Shown in pieces: positions 16,181-27,472 of a stretch of 64,000 nucleotides of DNA (its first letter is position 1; every line of letters starts with the position of its first letter). The DNA lies in the NCBI RefSeq assembly GCF_017875325.1, contig NZ_JAGGMN010000001.1, positions 2,004,140 to 2,068,139 on the forward strand, in the 5' to 3' direction. The notes under the pieces are model-generated. The model worked only from the letters and a program-made list of their open reading frames with translations, did no database searches and had not been told where the DNA came from. The position numbers were made by a program, and so were the translations under genes. This DNA comes from Methanofollis sp. W23. GTDB taxonomy: Archaea; Halobacteriota; Methanomicrobia; Methanomicrobiales; Methanofollaceae.

Positions 16181-18856
16181 ATGGAGCACCAGACCGACCG
16201 CCCATACTATCGCTACTGGGCAAAGACACCCAATGAAGAGGAATCTGCTCCTATCGCACACCTCCTCCCATACCACGCCCTCGACGTCGCGGCGGTCGGG
16301 CAGGTCCTGCTCCAGAACGACCCCATTCTCAGGGCGAGGTTCGCCCCCCTCGGGATGGAGGACGAAGACCTCAACGCTTTCCTCTCATTTCTGCTTGCCA
16401 CCCACGACATCGGCAAGTTCTCCACCCCTGCCTTCCAGGCGATGGCCCCCGAGGTCGTACGACATCTCAGAGACGAGGAGGTCCACCTCACCTCAGACGC
16501 CCACCACTCCACCCTCGGCTACACCCTCTGGACCGAATATCTCTGGGATGCAACGACCGACGCCGGGTGTTTTGGTTTTGATGAGCCGATCGACATCGAC
16601 GACTGGCAGTACTTCCCCTTTCTCAGGGCGGTCTGCGGCCACCACGGCACCCCCCCCGAGAACTTCTTCGGCACCGGTACTTTCTCTGCCGAGGACCGCG
16701 AGGCCGCCCTCGCCTTTGTCGAGGACTGTGCCACCCTCTTCTTCTCAGGGCGTGCGGTACCCCTCCAGCCCGACAAAGATCTCGTCAAAGATGCAAAGAC
16801 GCTCTCCTGGATCCTGGCCGGGCTCTGTGTCCTTGCCGACTGGATCGGATCAGACAGGACATACTTCGGCTACCGCGACACCCCGCTCCCGCTCATCGAG
16901 TACTGGGCGACCGCCCTGGAGCAGGCCGACAGGGCCGTCAGAGCGAAGGGCGCGGTGCCGACCACACCCTCCACCAACGAAGGACTGGCCGCACTCTTCC
17001 CTGAGATCTTCCCGGCCCACACCCCCACCGACCTCCAGACCCACCTTGCCACCCGCCCACTCGGGTCAGGCCCTCACCTCTTCATCATCGAAGACGCCAC
17101 CGGGAGTGGGAAGACCGAGGCGGCGGTCAGCCTTGCCCACCGTCTGATGGCACGCGGCGAGGGCGAAGGGATCTATATCGCCCTCCCGACCATGGCCACG
17201 GCCAACGCGATGTACAGCCGGATCGCCGAGGCCGCCGACCACCTTTTTGTGGACGACACCTACTCTCTCGTCCTCGCCCACTCGGCCAGCCACCTGTACC
17301 AGACCATGCAGACATACCTGGACGGAACCACACCTGGAGAGAAAAAGCCCGCAAGTCCAGGATCTGTCTGGCTCTCAGACCGGCGCAAGAAGGCCCTGCT
17401 CGCACAGGTCGGGGTCGGGACCATCGACCAGGCCCTCCTCGGCGTCCTCCCGGTGCGCCACCAGTCGCTCAGGCTCCTTGGCCTTGCCAGGAACATCCTG
17501 GTCGTCGATGAGGTCCATGCCTGCGACCCCTACATGCACGAACTTCTCAGAAAACTCCTGGAGTTCCAGGCCAGTTTCGGTGGGAGTGCCATTCTCCTCT
17601 CGGCCACGCTCCCTGAACGGCAACGCAGAGACCTTGCCGGAAGTTTTGCCCGCGGGGCCGGGTGGCCTGCACCAGGCCTCAGCAAAAAAGACTGCTACCC
17701 CCTCGTCACCCACCTCTCCGGGGTCGGCACGGAAGAACAGGTCTGCAAGGCAAACGGTGAGAGACGGGTGGCGGTCAGCCTCACCTGTTCGGTGACAGAG
17801 GCCGAAACCGCGATCGTCGCCGCCGCAGACGCGGGCCGGTGCGCCTGCTGGGTGAGGAACACCGTCGACGACGCCATCGATGCCTACCTCCGGCTCAAAG
17901 CACGCCTGCCGCCCGGCACCGTCCACCTCTTCCATGCCAGGTTTGCCCTTGGGGACCGGCTCAGGATCGAGAAAGAGGCCCTCGACCGCTTCGGAAAGAG
18001 CACGGTGCAGCCGCGGGCAGGCCACGTGCTCATCGCCACGCAGGTCGTCGAACAGTCCCTCGACCTCGACTTCGACCTCATGGTCACCGACCTCGCTCCC
18101 ATCGACCGCCTCATCCAGCGGGCCGGCCGGATCCATAGGCACGACCGCGGCGAACGAGGAGAGGCACGGATCATCGTCCTCTCCCCACCGCCGGTCGACG
18201 ACCCCGGACGAGAATGGTACCGCACCTTCTTCAGAGGCGGAGCGGCGGTCTACCCCGACCATGCCAGACTCTGGCTGACCGCCCGACTCCTTGCAGAACG
18301 CGGGGAGATCGTCATCCCCCGCGACGCCCGGCCTCTCATCGAGGGGGTCTATGGGGAGGAGAGCGAGCAGGCCATCCCTGAAGGGCTCAGAAGAACAGCC
18401 GCCGAGGTGCAGGGCGCCGAGCATGCGGACGCCTCGTTCGCCCTCGAAAATGCCCTGAAGATCAGGACGGCATACTCCGCGACCGGAGGGCTCTGGGCCA
18501 GCGACACCAGGACCCCCACTCGCCTGGGCGACCCGACCGTCACCCTCCGCCTCGCCCGGTGGGACGGCACGAGGCTCTCCCCATGGGCAGATGGGCCAGA
18601 CCCCACAGCTGCCTGGGACCTCAGCCAGATAAGCGTTCGGGCGAGTTGGGTCGGGGGTCAGGCACCCCTCGACCCCACCCTCGACGAGGCCGTCGTCAGG
18701 GCCACAGAGACGATGCCCGATCGGGGGCGGACCGTCGTGATCGTTCCTCTCTCGGCACACGATGCGGTATGGGAAGGCCCTGCACTCGACGGCGCTGAAA
18801 ATGCGATCCTCATCCGCTATTCTGAGGAGATCGGGCTCGTGAACAGGAAAGTATGA
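16181..18856 (+). CDS. cas3: Cas3 nuclease-helicase, type I-E
   Basis: 891 residues. HD nuclease motifs: H32, H75-D76 (THDIGKF) and H154-H155 (GHHGTPP). SF2 helicase: Walker A ATGSGKTE at 306-313, DEVH at 443-446, then SATLPE, and motif VI-like LIQRAGRIHR. Cas3 is recruited by Cascade after R-loop formation and degrades the displaced DNA strand. All key residues are present, so interference should be functional. It is the first gene of the operon; a 64-bp gap separates it from cse1. Length fits the I-E family. Confidence 0.97.
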   Translation: MEHQTDRPYYRYWAKTPNEEESAPIAHLLPYHALDVAAVGQVLLQNDPILRARFAPLGMEDEDLNAFLSFLLATHDIGKFSTPAFQAMAPEVVRHLRDEEVHLTSDAHHSTLGYTLWTEYLWDATTDAGCFGFDEPIDIDDWQYFPFLRAVCGHHGTPPENFFGTGTFSAEDREAALAFVEDCATLFFSGRAVPLQPDKDLVKDAKTLSWILAGLCVLADWIGSDRTYFGYRDTPLPLIEYWATALEQADRAVRAKGAVPTTPSTNEGLAALFPEIFPAHTPTDLQTHLATRPLGSGPHLFIIEDATGSGKTEAAVSLAHRLMARGEGEGIYIALPTMATANAMYSRIAEAADHLFVDDTYSLVLAHSASHLYQTMQTYLDGTTPGEKKPASPGSVWLSDRRKKALLAQVGVGTIDQALLGVLPVRHQSLRLLGLARNILVVDEVHACDPYMHELLRKLLEFQASFGGSAILLSATLPERQRRDLAGSFARGAGWPAPGLSKKDCYPLVTHLSGVGTEEQVCKANGERRVAVSLTCSVTEAETAIVAAADAGRCACWVRNTVDDAIDAYLRLKARLPPGTVHLFHARFALGDRLRIEKEALDRFGKSTVQPRAGHVLIATQVVEQSLDLDFDLMVTDLAPIDRLIQRAGRIHRHDRGERGEARIIVLSPPPVDDPGREWYRTFFRGGAAVYPDHARLWLTARLLAERGEIVIPRDARPLIEGVYGEESEQAIPEGLRRTAAEVQGAEHADASFALENALKIRTAYSATGGLWASDTRTPTRLGDPTVTLRLARWDGTRLSPWADGPDPTAAWDLSQISVRASWVGGQAPLDPTLDEAVVRATETMPDRGRTVVIVPLSAHDAVWEGPALDGAENAILIRYSEEIGLVNRKV

Positions 18857-18920
18857 ACATGAAACACATGGTAGCCATGCGCAGAAAACGATGTGAAATG
18901 ATACAGACCAGGAGGCGCTC

Positions 18921-20525
18921 ATGCCCCTCAACCTGATCGCCGATCCATGGATCCCGGTCAGAAGAAAAGACGGCGAGACCAACAGCATTGCACCCTGGGA
19001 AATCACCAGTCGGCACGACGATAACCCGGTCATCTCAGTCACCTCGCCACGAGCAGACTTCGACGGTGCGATCACGCAGTTTATCATTGGCCTGTGCCAG
19101 ACCGCCCTCCCGCCTGAGAAGTGCACCGAGAAACAGGCCCTCCTCACACCTCTGACACCTGACGACCTCAGAGAGGCCTTCATCCCCCTTGCCGCGGCCT
19201 TCAACCTTGACGGCGACGGCCCCTGGTTCATGCAAGAACGCAACCTCGATCAGAAGAAGTCCTGGCAGATCGATAGCCTCCTCATCGGTATGCCTGAGGA
19301 CGAGAAGGTCAAGGACAACACAGACTTCTTCCAGAAGCGAGACACCATCACCGGGCTCTGCCCGGTCTGTGCCGCCGCCGCCCTCTTTACTCTCCAGACC
19401 AATGCGCCTGGCGGGGGCAGGGGTCACATGACCTCGGTACGGGGCGGAGGGCCGATGACCACTCTCATCCTCGGCGAGACCCTCTGGCAGACGGTCTGGG
19501 CCAATGTCGTCGACAGAGACCAGAGCCACGAGCCTCCCAGGGCCGACGACCCCGCCCTCTTTCCCTGGATGGGGGAGGTCAGGGTCAGCAGGGACGGGAC
19601 AAAGACCACTCCCAGAGACGTCCATCCCGACCAGGTCTACTGGGCGATGCCGAGAAGGATCCTCCTCGACTTCGAGGGGGGGAAGCCGGGGACCTGCGAC
19701 CTCTGCGGTCAGGAGACCGACCGGCTCATCACGAGGTACTGGGCGCAGCCCTACGGAGTGAAATATGCCGGGTGGACCCATCCCCTCAGCCCGTATTACA
19801 AGAAAAGCAAAAGCAGTCCAGAACTCCTCCCGGTCCACCCGCAACCAGGCGGGATCACCTATCTCAACTGGCTCGGCCTGGTCATCAACGACCGGGCCGA
19901 TGGAAAGCAGGTCGCAGAGAACGTCACCCGATTCCCTGACCGCACCAGAGGCAGGAGCGTCGCGGCCGTCTTCGGGCGCATGCCGCGGCTCTGGGCCTTT
20001 GGATACGATATGGACAACAAGAAGGCTAGGTGCTGGTACCAGGGCACGCTCCCGATCATCACCGTCGACGAAGAGTGGAAAGACGGTTTCGAGAACCTCG
20101 CCGCACAGATGGTGAGGGCCGCTGCCGACATGGCGCAGAACGTCCAGTGGTGCATCAAACTCGCCCTCTACGACAAACCCGGCGACGCCAAGGGTGACTT
20201 TTCGGTGATCAATGCAAGGTTCTACCAAGCGACCGAGAAAGAGTTCTACCAGATGCTCGAACACGAGGCAATACCGACCCTGAACAATGGCGGCGACACT
20301 CTTGCACTCAGGCAGGGATGGCTCAAGACCCTCCAGGCCGAGGGGCAGACGCTCTTCGAAGAGTATTCGCAGATCGACCTCATCGACGAGATCGATACAC
20401 AAAGGGCCATCACCGCCTGGCGGGCGCTGAAGAACCCCTTCTCCAAATTGAACAAAAAGATCAGGAAAGATCTCGACCTTCCTGACCTGAAAAAACAGAA
20501 AAACGCAGAAAAACGAGGTGAATAA
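18921..20525 (+). CDS. casA: Cse1 (CasA/Cas8e), Cascade large subunit
   Basis: 534 residues starting MPLNLIADPWIPV, the typical N-terminus of Cse1. It carries two Cys pairs (CPVC and CDLC) that could hold zinc, as in some Cse1 proteins. Cse1 reads the PAM and starts DNA unwinding. The GGAGG-like AGGAGG site ends about 6 bases before the ATG. The gene is followed 5 bp later by cse2. Confidence 0.95.
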   Translation: MPLNLIADPWIPVRRKDGETNSIAPWEITSRHDDNPVISVTSPRADFDGAITQFIIGLCQTALPPEKCTEKQALLTPLTPDDLREAFIPLAAAFNLDGDGPWFMQERNLDQKKSWQIDSLLIGMPEDEKVKDNTDFFQKRDTITGLCPVCAAAALFTLQTNAPGGGRGHMTSVRGGGPMTTLILGETLWQTVWANVVDRDQSHEPPRADDPALFPWMGEVRVSRDGTKTTPRDVHPDQVYWAMPRRILLDFEGGKPGTCDLCGQETDRLITRYWAQPYGVKYAGWTHPLSPYYKKSKSSPELLPVHPQPGGITYLNWLGLVINDRADGKQVAENVTRFPDRTRGRSVAAVFGRMPRLWAFGYDMDNKKARCWYQGTLPIITVDEEWKDGFENLAAQMVRAAADMAQNVQWCIKLALYDKPGDAKGDFSVINARFYQATEKEFYQMLEHEAIPTLNNGGDTLALRQGWLKTLQAEGQTLFEEYSQIDLIDEIDTQRAITAWRALKNPFSKLNKKIRKDLDLPDLKKQKNAEKRGE

Positions 20526-20530
20526 AAACC

Positions 20531-21037
20531 ATGGCAGATGCACCCGAGCAGGCGCAGGGCCAGACCGCCGGGCTCAACGCGGCGGTTCTTGGATGGTGGA
20601 GAGAGTTGCGAGATGAACGCGGGGCCAGGGCCGAACTACGGCGGTGCCACACCCCCACCGAGGTCGCCTTTGTCCCGGCTTACTACCGGCTGAAGGCGGC
20701 AGTGCCCAGGCTCGACGACCGGAAACTTGCGGCCGCCGCCGGCGTCCTCGCCCACGTGGACGAACCGGCAATGGGCGCCAGGATCGCCGAACAGTTTGCC
20801 CGCCCAAAGGACGGGGGGACCATGCCGCGAGTGAGCGAGGTACGGTTCCGCCGTCTCCTCAGGGTGGAGGACGATGACTACGAGGAACTCTACCCGATGA
20901 TGATCAGGTTGGTCCGCCAGGTCGACCGCACGGCGAACATCCCCGACCTTTTCTGGGGGCTCTACTCCTGGAATGCCCAGACCAAGAGGCACTGGGCCGA
21001 GGCGTATTACACGAACGTACCGTCGAAGAAAGAATGA
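20531..21037 (+). CDS. casB: Cse2 (CasB), Cascade small subunit
   Basis: A 168-residue helical, basic protein with the family-typical FVPAYYRLKAAVP segment and C-terminal LFWGLYSWNAQTKRHWAEAYY. Two copies line the Cascade belly and stabilise the displaced strand. An AGGTGAAT ribosome site overlaps the cse1 stop. Confidence 0.93.
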   Translation: MADAPEQAQGQTAGLNAAVLGWWRELRDERGARAELRRCHTPTEVAFVPAYYRLKAAVPRLDDRKLAAAAGVLAHVDEPAMGARIAEQFARPKDGGTMPRVSEVRFRRLLRVEDDDYEELYPMMIRLVRQVDRTANIPDLFWGLYSWNAQTKRHWAEAYYTNVPSKKE

Positions 21038-21049
21038 GGTGAAGAAAAA

Positions 21050-22198
21050 ATGTCTGAATTTATCCAACTGCACATGCTTGTATCGTACCCCCCGTCAAAC
21101 CTGAACCGCGACGATCTCGGGAAACCAAAGACCGCCAGGATGGGCGGGGCCCAGCGGCTCAGAGTCTCCTCACAGAGCCTGAAGCGGGCCTGGCGAGAAT
21201 CCGAGATCTTCCAGGAGGCCTTCGACGGCCACCTCGGGATCAGGACCAAGGAGATGGGCTGGCAGGTCTACCGCGCCCTGAAGAGTGGCCAGGGACTGGC
21301 CGACGTCCTCGCAGAAAATGAGAGTGCGCCGGTCCGCCCTGCCATCGAAGAGAAGAAGGCCGTCGCCTGGGCGCAGCAGATCGCCGGGCGGTTTGGGAAA
21401 CTGAAAAAACCCAAGGATTCAAAGGACGACGACGAGAAGGTCGACCCCGAGAAGCAAAAGAAAGAGTCGCTCTGTGTCGAACAGATGGTGCACTTCAGCC
21501 CTGCCGAGATCGCCGCCATCGACGACCTCCTCGGCCGCCTGGCAGAGGGCGGGAAGAAACCTGAGGAAAAAGATCTCGAACTGCTCAGGGCCGAGCGGAC
21601 CGGGGTGGACATCGCCATGTTCGGCCGGATGCTTGCCGCCTCCCCGGCCTTCAACTGCGACGCCGCCGTGCAGGTCGCCCACGCCATCACCGTGCACAAG
21701 GTGGCCGTGGAAGACGACTACTTCACGGCCGTCGACGACCTCAACCACAGGGATGAGGACAGCGGAGCGGGCCATGTCGGGCAGGCCGAGTTTGCCGCCG
21801 GGCTCTTCTACGCCTACCTCTGTGTCAACCGCGACCTTCTCGCCGAGAACCTGGACGGCGACGAGGAACTGACCGACCGGGGGGTCGAAGCCCTGGTGGA
21901 GGCGGCGGCCAAGGTCGGGCCGAAGGGCAAGCAGAACAGTTTTGCCTCACGGGCCTATGCCTCCTACATCCTGGCTGAGCGGGGGAGTGAACAGCCCAGA
22001 TCGCTCTCGGTGGCCTTCCTCAAACCGGTCGAAGGCGACGACTACCTGACCGCCGCGGTCGACGAACTCAGGACGACCAGGCAGAACATGGAGAAGGTCT
22101 ACGGGGCATGTGCCGATGGGTGCGTGGAGATGAACGCCGCGACCGGTGAGGGCTCGCTCGACGAGGTTCTTGCCTTTGTCACTGGTGACCATGCCTGA
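21050..22198 (+). CDS. cas7e: Cas7e (Cse4/CasC), Cascade backbone
   Basis: 382 residues. The N-terminal FIQLHMLVSYPPSNLNRDDLGKPKTARMGGAQRLRVSSQSLKRAWR is the conserved Cas7e start; six copies coat the crRNA. A lysine/aspartate-rich linker at about 120-145 (KPKDSKDDDEKVDPEKQKK) may be an insertion relative to the E. coli protein. AGGTGAAG precedes the ATG. It overlaps cas5e by 8 bp. Confidence 0.95.
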   Translation: MSEFIQLHMLVSYPPSNLNRDDLGKPKTARMGGAQRLRVSSQSLKRAWRESEIFQEAFDGHLGIRTKEMGWQVYRALKSGQGLADVLAENESAPVRPAIEEKKAVAWAQQIAGRFGKLKKPKDSKDDDEKVDPEKQKKESLCVEQMVHFSPAEIAAIDDLLGRLAEGGKKPEEKDLELLRAERTGVDIAMFGRMLAASPAFNCDAAVQVAHAITVHKVAVEDDYFTAVDDLNHRDEDSGAGHVGQAEFAAGLFYAYLCVNRDLLAENLDGDEELTDRGVEALVEAAAKVGPKGKQNSFASRAYASYILAERGSEQPRSLSVAFLKPVEGDDYLTAAVDELRTTRQNMEKVYGACADGCVEMNAATGEGSLDEVLAFVTGDHA

Positions 22199-22946
22199 AT
22201 TTCTGATCGTCCGGCTCTACGGCCCGCTGGCCTCGTGGGGCGGGATCGCCGTCGGGCAGTATCGTCCGGCCGAGAGCCACCCGTCCTGGTCAGGCGTCCT
22301 GGGCCTGGTGGCGGCGGCCCTGGGGATCCGGCGGGAGGACGTGGCAGGGCAGGCGGCACTCAGGGAGAGTTATCATATGGCTACCCTGGTCCATACGGAG
22401 GGGACGCTCCTGCGCGACTACCACACCACTCAGGTCCCGTCCGCGACGGTCAAGAAGCGGGCCTGGCCCTTTGCCACACGACGCGAGGAGTTGAGTGTGC
22501 CGCGGGACCATCTCAACACCATCCTTTCAAGCCGCGAGTATTACTGCGACACCCTCGCCACGGTCGCGCTCTGGCCGATGGTCGACGATCCCCCATACTC
22601 GCTCGCCGAGATCGCGGAAGCGCTCAGGCATCCGGCCTTTGTACCGTACCTCGGGCGGAAGTCCTGTCCGCTCGCCCTCCCGCTCCTGCCGCAGGTGGTC
22701 GAGGGCGCCGACCTCTATGAGGCCTTCAGCGCCGTCAGGTTCCCTGACCAGGAGATACTCGCCGACATCCCAGGGCGGGGCGATTCGGGAACGCTCTTCT
22801 GGGACAGCGAGGGAGAGACCGGGTTTGAGAGCGAAAACACCTACACGGCCCCACGGCGCGACGTGCCGCTGGACCGGATGACCTGGCAATTTGCAGAGCG
22901 GGACGAACACCGGGCGCAGGTCCTGGTCCCGGAGGGCGTGCGATGA
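22191..22946 (+). CDS. cas5e: Cas5e (CasD)
   Basis: 251 residues from the ATG at 22191 (MPEFLIVRLYGPLASWG), a start that matches the family and overlaps cas7e by 8 bp; the open frame from 22146 is an extension into cas7e. Cas5e caps the 5' handle of the crRNA. The family glycine-rich C-terminal and RDYHT motifs are visible. It overlaps cas6e by 4 bp. Confidence 0.95.
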   Translation: MPEFLIVRLYGPLASWGGIAVGQYRPAESHPSWSGVLGLVAAALGIRREDVAGQAALRESYHMATLVHTEGTLLRDYHTTQVPSATVKKRAWPFATRREELSVPRDHLNTILSSREYYCDTLATVALWPMVDDPPYSLAEIAEALRHPAFVPYLGRKSCPLALPLLPQVVEGADLYEAFSAVRFPDQEILADIPGRGDSGTLFWDSEGETGFESENTYTAPRRDVPLDRMTWQFAERDEHRAQVLVPEGVR

Positions 22947-23614
22947 GCGGACACACCTTCTACCGGATCCACCTCAAGGACGGGGCCGGGCAGGACCCGG
23001 CCTTCTGGCGGAGGGTCAGGAACCCCTACCAGGTCCACAAAATGGTCTGGCGGATCTTTTCGGACGGCTCCCACAAGGACCGCGACTTCATCTACCGCCT
23101 CGAGATGCAGGAGCACACCCCGGTGATCTATGCAGTCTCGACGGCCGACCGGGTGGACCTGGACGGGATCTGGAGGGTCGACGCAAAGGACTACCACCCG
23201 GCCCTCAGAAGGGGGGACCGGTTGGGGTTCAATCTCAGGGCCAATCCGGTCCGGACAAAGCGGGACGAAGAGGGGCGTCAGCACCGGCATGACGTGGTGA
23301 TGGACGCAAAGTACGCGATGGAGACGAGAGACAATATCGAGGTGGACCTGGTGCAGCAGGAAGGGTTTGCCTGGTTGGCCTCCAGAGGTGAGAGACTTGG
23401 GTTCAGCGTCGAGGAAGGTGCGGTCAGGGTCGACGGCTACCGCCAGCACCGGTTCAGGAAGCCGCGGTCAGGCCGAAGGGTGACGATCAGCACCATCGAT
23501 TTCACAGGCGCGTTGACGGTCACCGACCCCGACCTCTTCAAGGAGGCGCTCTACACCGGGGTGGGGCCGGCGAAGAGTTTTGGCTGTGGGCTCCTCCTGG
23601 TCAGGCGGGTCTGA
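22943..23614 (+). CDS. cas6e: Cas6e (CasE) crRNA endoribonuclease
   Basis: 223 residues. The segment NPYQVHKMVW places a His at 32 where the E. coli enzyme has its catalytic His20. The C-terminal glycine-rich loop GVGPAKSFGCGLLLVRR is the RAMP signature. Cas6e cuts the pre-crRNA at the base of each repeat hairpin; the repeats here have a matching 6-bp stem. ATGA overlap with cas5e. Confidence 0.95.
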   Translation: MSGHTFYRIHLKDGAGQDPAFWRRVRNPYQVHKMVWRIFSDGSHKDRDFIYRLEMQEHTPVIYAVSTADRVDLDGIWRVDAKDYHPALRRGDRLGFNLRANPVRTKRDEEGRQHRHDVVMDAKYAMETRDNIEVDLVQQEGFAWLASRGERLGFSVEEGAVRVDGYRQHRFRKPRSGRRVTISTIDFTGALTVTDPDLFKEALYTGVGPAKSFGCGLLLVRRV

Positions 23615-23623
23615 GGTGGTCGG

Positions 23624-24819
<1,196 letters not shown>

Positions 24820-24918
24820 GAGGGGGCGACGCACCCTGATGGTGACAGGCGGAAGAGCCTGGCACCGGCGTGAGACGCGATAGAAAGAACTTTCCTTCTG
24901 GGGATGATAAGGAGAAGA
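24820..24918 (+). promoter_or_regulatory. CRISPR array 2 leader
   Basis: 99 bp between the cas2 stop and the first repeat. The final 36 bp (GAAAGAA, TTTCC, GGGGAT, ATAAGGAGAAGA) match the array 1 leader with small shifts. The array may also be read through from the cas operon. Confidence 0.6.
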
Positions 24919-26944
24919 GTGTTCCCCACACGCGTGGGGATGAACCGATATAATGCGTGACTCTCAGAAGAAATAAACAGTGTTCCCCACACGCGTGGGG
25001 ATGAACCGCCGCCTTTGCGGTGGTGGACTCCAGACCCGAAGTGTTCCCCACACGCGTGGGGATGAACCGTCGCTCAGCGCTGAACTCCAGAGCGAAGTGA
25101 AGTGTTCCCCACACGCGTGGGGATGAACCGTTCTAACTCACGGGATGTTAATGTTGTTTTTTGTGTTCCCCACACGCGTGGGGATGAACCGAACAACACT
25201 TCAACTTTTTTTGATGTGGGATAGTGTTCCCCACACGCGTGGGGATGAACCGTTTCTTTCCCCATTCTTCAAAATTTTTTTGCAGTGTTCCCCACACGCG
25301 TGGGGATGAACCGTTTAACTCCCCCTTTGACCTAGGGGCCTTATCGTGTTCCCCACACGCGTGGGGATGAACCGGTACCAACAAGCCCCGATCATCGACG
25401 CTGACAGTGTTCCCCACACGCGTGGGGATGAACCGAGGCAATACGGTGCCAGAGTTGCGGCGCAGATGTGTTCCCCACACGCGTGGGGATGAACCGGCGA
25501 TCTCCTCCTCAGTACTCGACCCTGCAGAGTGTTCCCCACACGCGTGGGGATGAACCGGGGCACTATTGTTTGGGAGATAGGGGTGAGACGTGTTCCCCAC
25601 ACGCGTGGGGATGAACCGAGCAGTCTGGAGGTGCCTCCCCCCCTCCAGTTGTGTTCCCCACACGCGTGGGGATGAACCGACCCCTCGCCACAACCCGCAC
25701 CCCCGGACCCCGTGTTCCCCACACGCGTGGGGATGAACCGCAGTCGCAGCCTAAACGCCGGCCAAGGGGCCGGTGTTCCCCACACGCGTGGGGATGAACC
25801 GGTAGGTCAGTTCGTCGAGGCGACCCTCAAGAAGTGTTCCCCACACGCGTGGGGATGAACCGGGGGGGCGAGCGCGTGAGCTGCGACGACTACGGTGTTC
25901 CCCACACGCGTGGGGATGAACCGGTCTCGGCCCAGAGGGTCCGGCGGGCGAGGAAGTGTTCCCCACACGCGTGGGGATGAACCGAGTGTTGATCGGTGCT
26001 TCCCCATCCGGCTTCTGTGTTCCCCACACGCGTGGGGATGAACCGGCACCCAAACGTTTGAGAACGGCGGCAACACAGTGTTCCCCACACGCGTGGGGAT
26101 GAACCGAAACGGGAGAGAGTTAGGGGAGCAACCCCGCGGTGTTCCCCACACGCGTGGGGATGAACCGTTCTTCATCATAAATTTTTAATTCAGCATATTG
26201 TGTTCCCCACACGCGTGGGGATGAACCGCCCCTCGCGAGGTCCTCTCCCAGGTTGCAGAAGTGTTCCCCACACGCGTGGGGATGAACCGATTGCCAGGGC
26301 CATCAAGAAGAATCCCAATATGTGTTCCCCACACGCGTGGGGATGAACCGTTTTTATTATTCCCCTGCGTGATTTTTATGACGTGTTCCCCACACGCGTG
26401 GGGATGAACCGTAGGTCCACTCGGGCGCGGCGCGGCGGTCGGCGTGTTCCCCACACGCGTGGGGATGAACCGGCGGGGATCAACACTGAGCTGCAGACGC
26501 GGTGGTGTTCCCCACACGCGTGGGGATGAACCGGTGAGCGTACCCAGGGCGCTCGTCATCTGTCGGTGTTCCCCACACGCGTGGGGATGAACCGATCCAC
26601 ATCTCCACTTCTTCCCTGGTGACTGGGTGTTCCCCACACGCGTGGGGATGAACCGACCGAAAAAACGTCTGAAGCGCCGCCTGGACAGTGTTCCCCACAC
26701 GCGTGGGGATGAACCGTTGATCGACCCGTCGAGGCCGGTGGTGCCGGAGTGTTCCCCACACGCGTGGGGATGAACCGGAGACGCTTCTGAGGTCTTCGAT
26801 CCGATGCGTGTGTTCCCCACACGCGTGGGGATGAACCGTGGTGTTTGCCGGCGGCGGGGTGTCGGGGTAGGTGTTCCCCACACGCGTGGGGATGAACCGT
26901 CCTTCTTTCGATTCGTGCTATTTGTTGTGTGGTGTTCCCCACAC
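24919..26944 (+). CRISPR. Type I-E CRISPR array 2 (34 repeats, 33 spacers)
   Basis: Same 29-nt repeat as array 1, with strictly 61-bp spacing throughout. The last repeat (26932-26944) is cut after GTGTTCCCCACAC. All complete repeats end in G. Leader-proximal spacers 1 and 4-6 are strikingly A/T-rich compared with the host. The array lies directly downstream of cas2 on the same strand. Frames on the opposite strand are repeat translations. Confidence 0.99.
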
Positions 26945-26998
26945 TCAATACAGGAGAGCAGTTGCATTCACGCGTACGTCCTGAGAAGGTAAGAATTC

Positions 26999-27245
26999 AG
27001 GCTCTGTAAAATCAGGCATGATCCCTGGACTCAGACATAGAGGATGAACATGATCGTGGATTTCTGGGTCGTCTACTGATCTGGGTTCCTCCTCTGGAGC
27101 AAGACACGACGCGGGAAGATCATCAAATGGCCGCCCCCACCCATCATGCCGGAGGCGCGCTCCAAACAAGAAAGTATGGGAAGATGGGGGAGGCATGGTC
27201 ACACCATGAATTGGTGAGGAGTCCTCCAGGGCCCCGCACCAGGAT
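26999..27245 (+). repeat. Composite of dispersed repeat fragments
   Basis: It starts GGCTCTGTAAAATCAGGCATG, the terminus of the second repeat family (also at 45684), and continues with the GATGAACATGATC block shared with 36.63 and 51.09 kb. Bases about 27130-27240 resemble an eroded A-type palindrome ending GGTGAGGAGTCCTCCAGGGCC. No gene. Confidence 0.5.
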
Positions 27246-27385
27246 AGCAATAATGGTCTCCCCCATGCATAAAAGAGAGAAAGATAAACCCCAACGACCA
27301 ACCCCTGTATGGTCGCTCTCCCACACAGGGAGGAGCAGACCATGACACGCATTTCTTCGGGAGGGCGTGGCCCAGAGAAGACACT

Positions 27386-27472
27386 GACCTTCCCCACCCT
27401 GTGGGGATGTACCGTGCAACGGCTAGAGAACGATGCTTCAACGCATCTCTTCCCCACCCTGTGGGGACCCCG
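27386..27472 (+). CRISPR. Relic two-repeat array with a variant repeat
   Basis: The identical hairpin TTCCCCACCCTGTGGGGA occurs at 27390 and 27450, exactly 60 bp apart. The first copy continues ATGTACCG, close to the ATGAACCG end of the active repeats. The spacer-like interval is about 31-32 bp. This looks like a dead remnant of an I-E-like array with a different stem/loop (CACCCTG instead of CACACGCG). The second copy lies in the 3' end of the exonuclease gene on the other strand. Confidence 0.6.

Noticed and set aside
17375-19243. A 622-codon open frame antisense to cas3 and cse1
   Set aside because: Shadow frame crossing two real genes.
25680-25711. Array 2 spacer 13 resembling the GC-rich core of the A elements
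   Set aside because: Only about 12 low-complexity bases (CCGCACCCCCGG) match, which is weak in GC-rich DNA.
27317-27338. CTCTCCCACACAGGGAGGAG as a third relic repeat
   Set aside because: Spacing to the next repeat is about 72 bp rather than 60 and the stem differs, so it is not supported.
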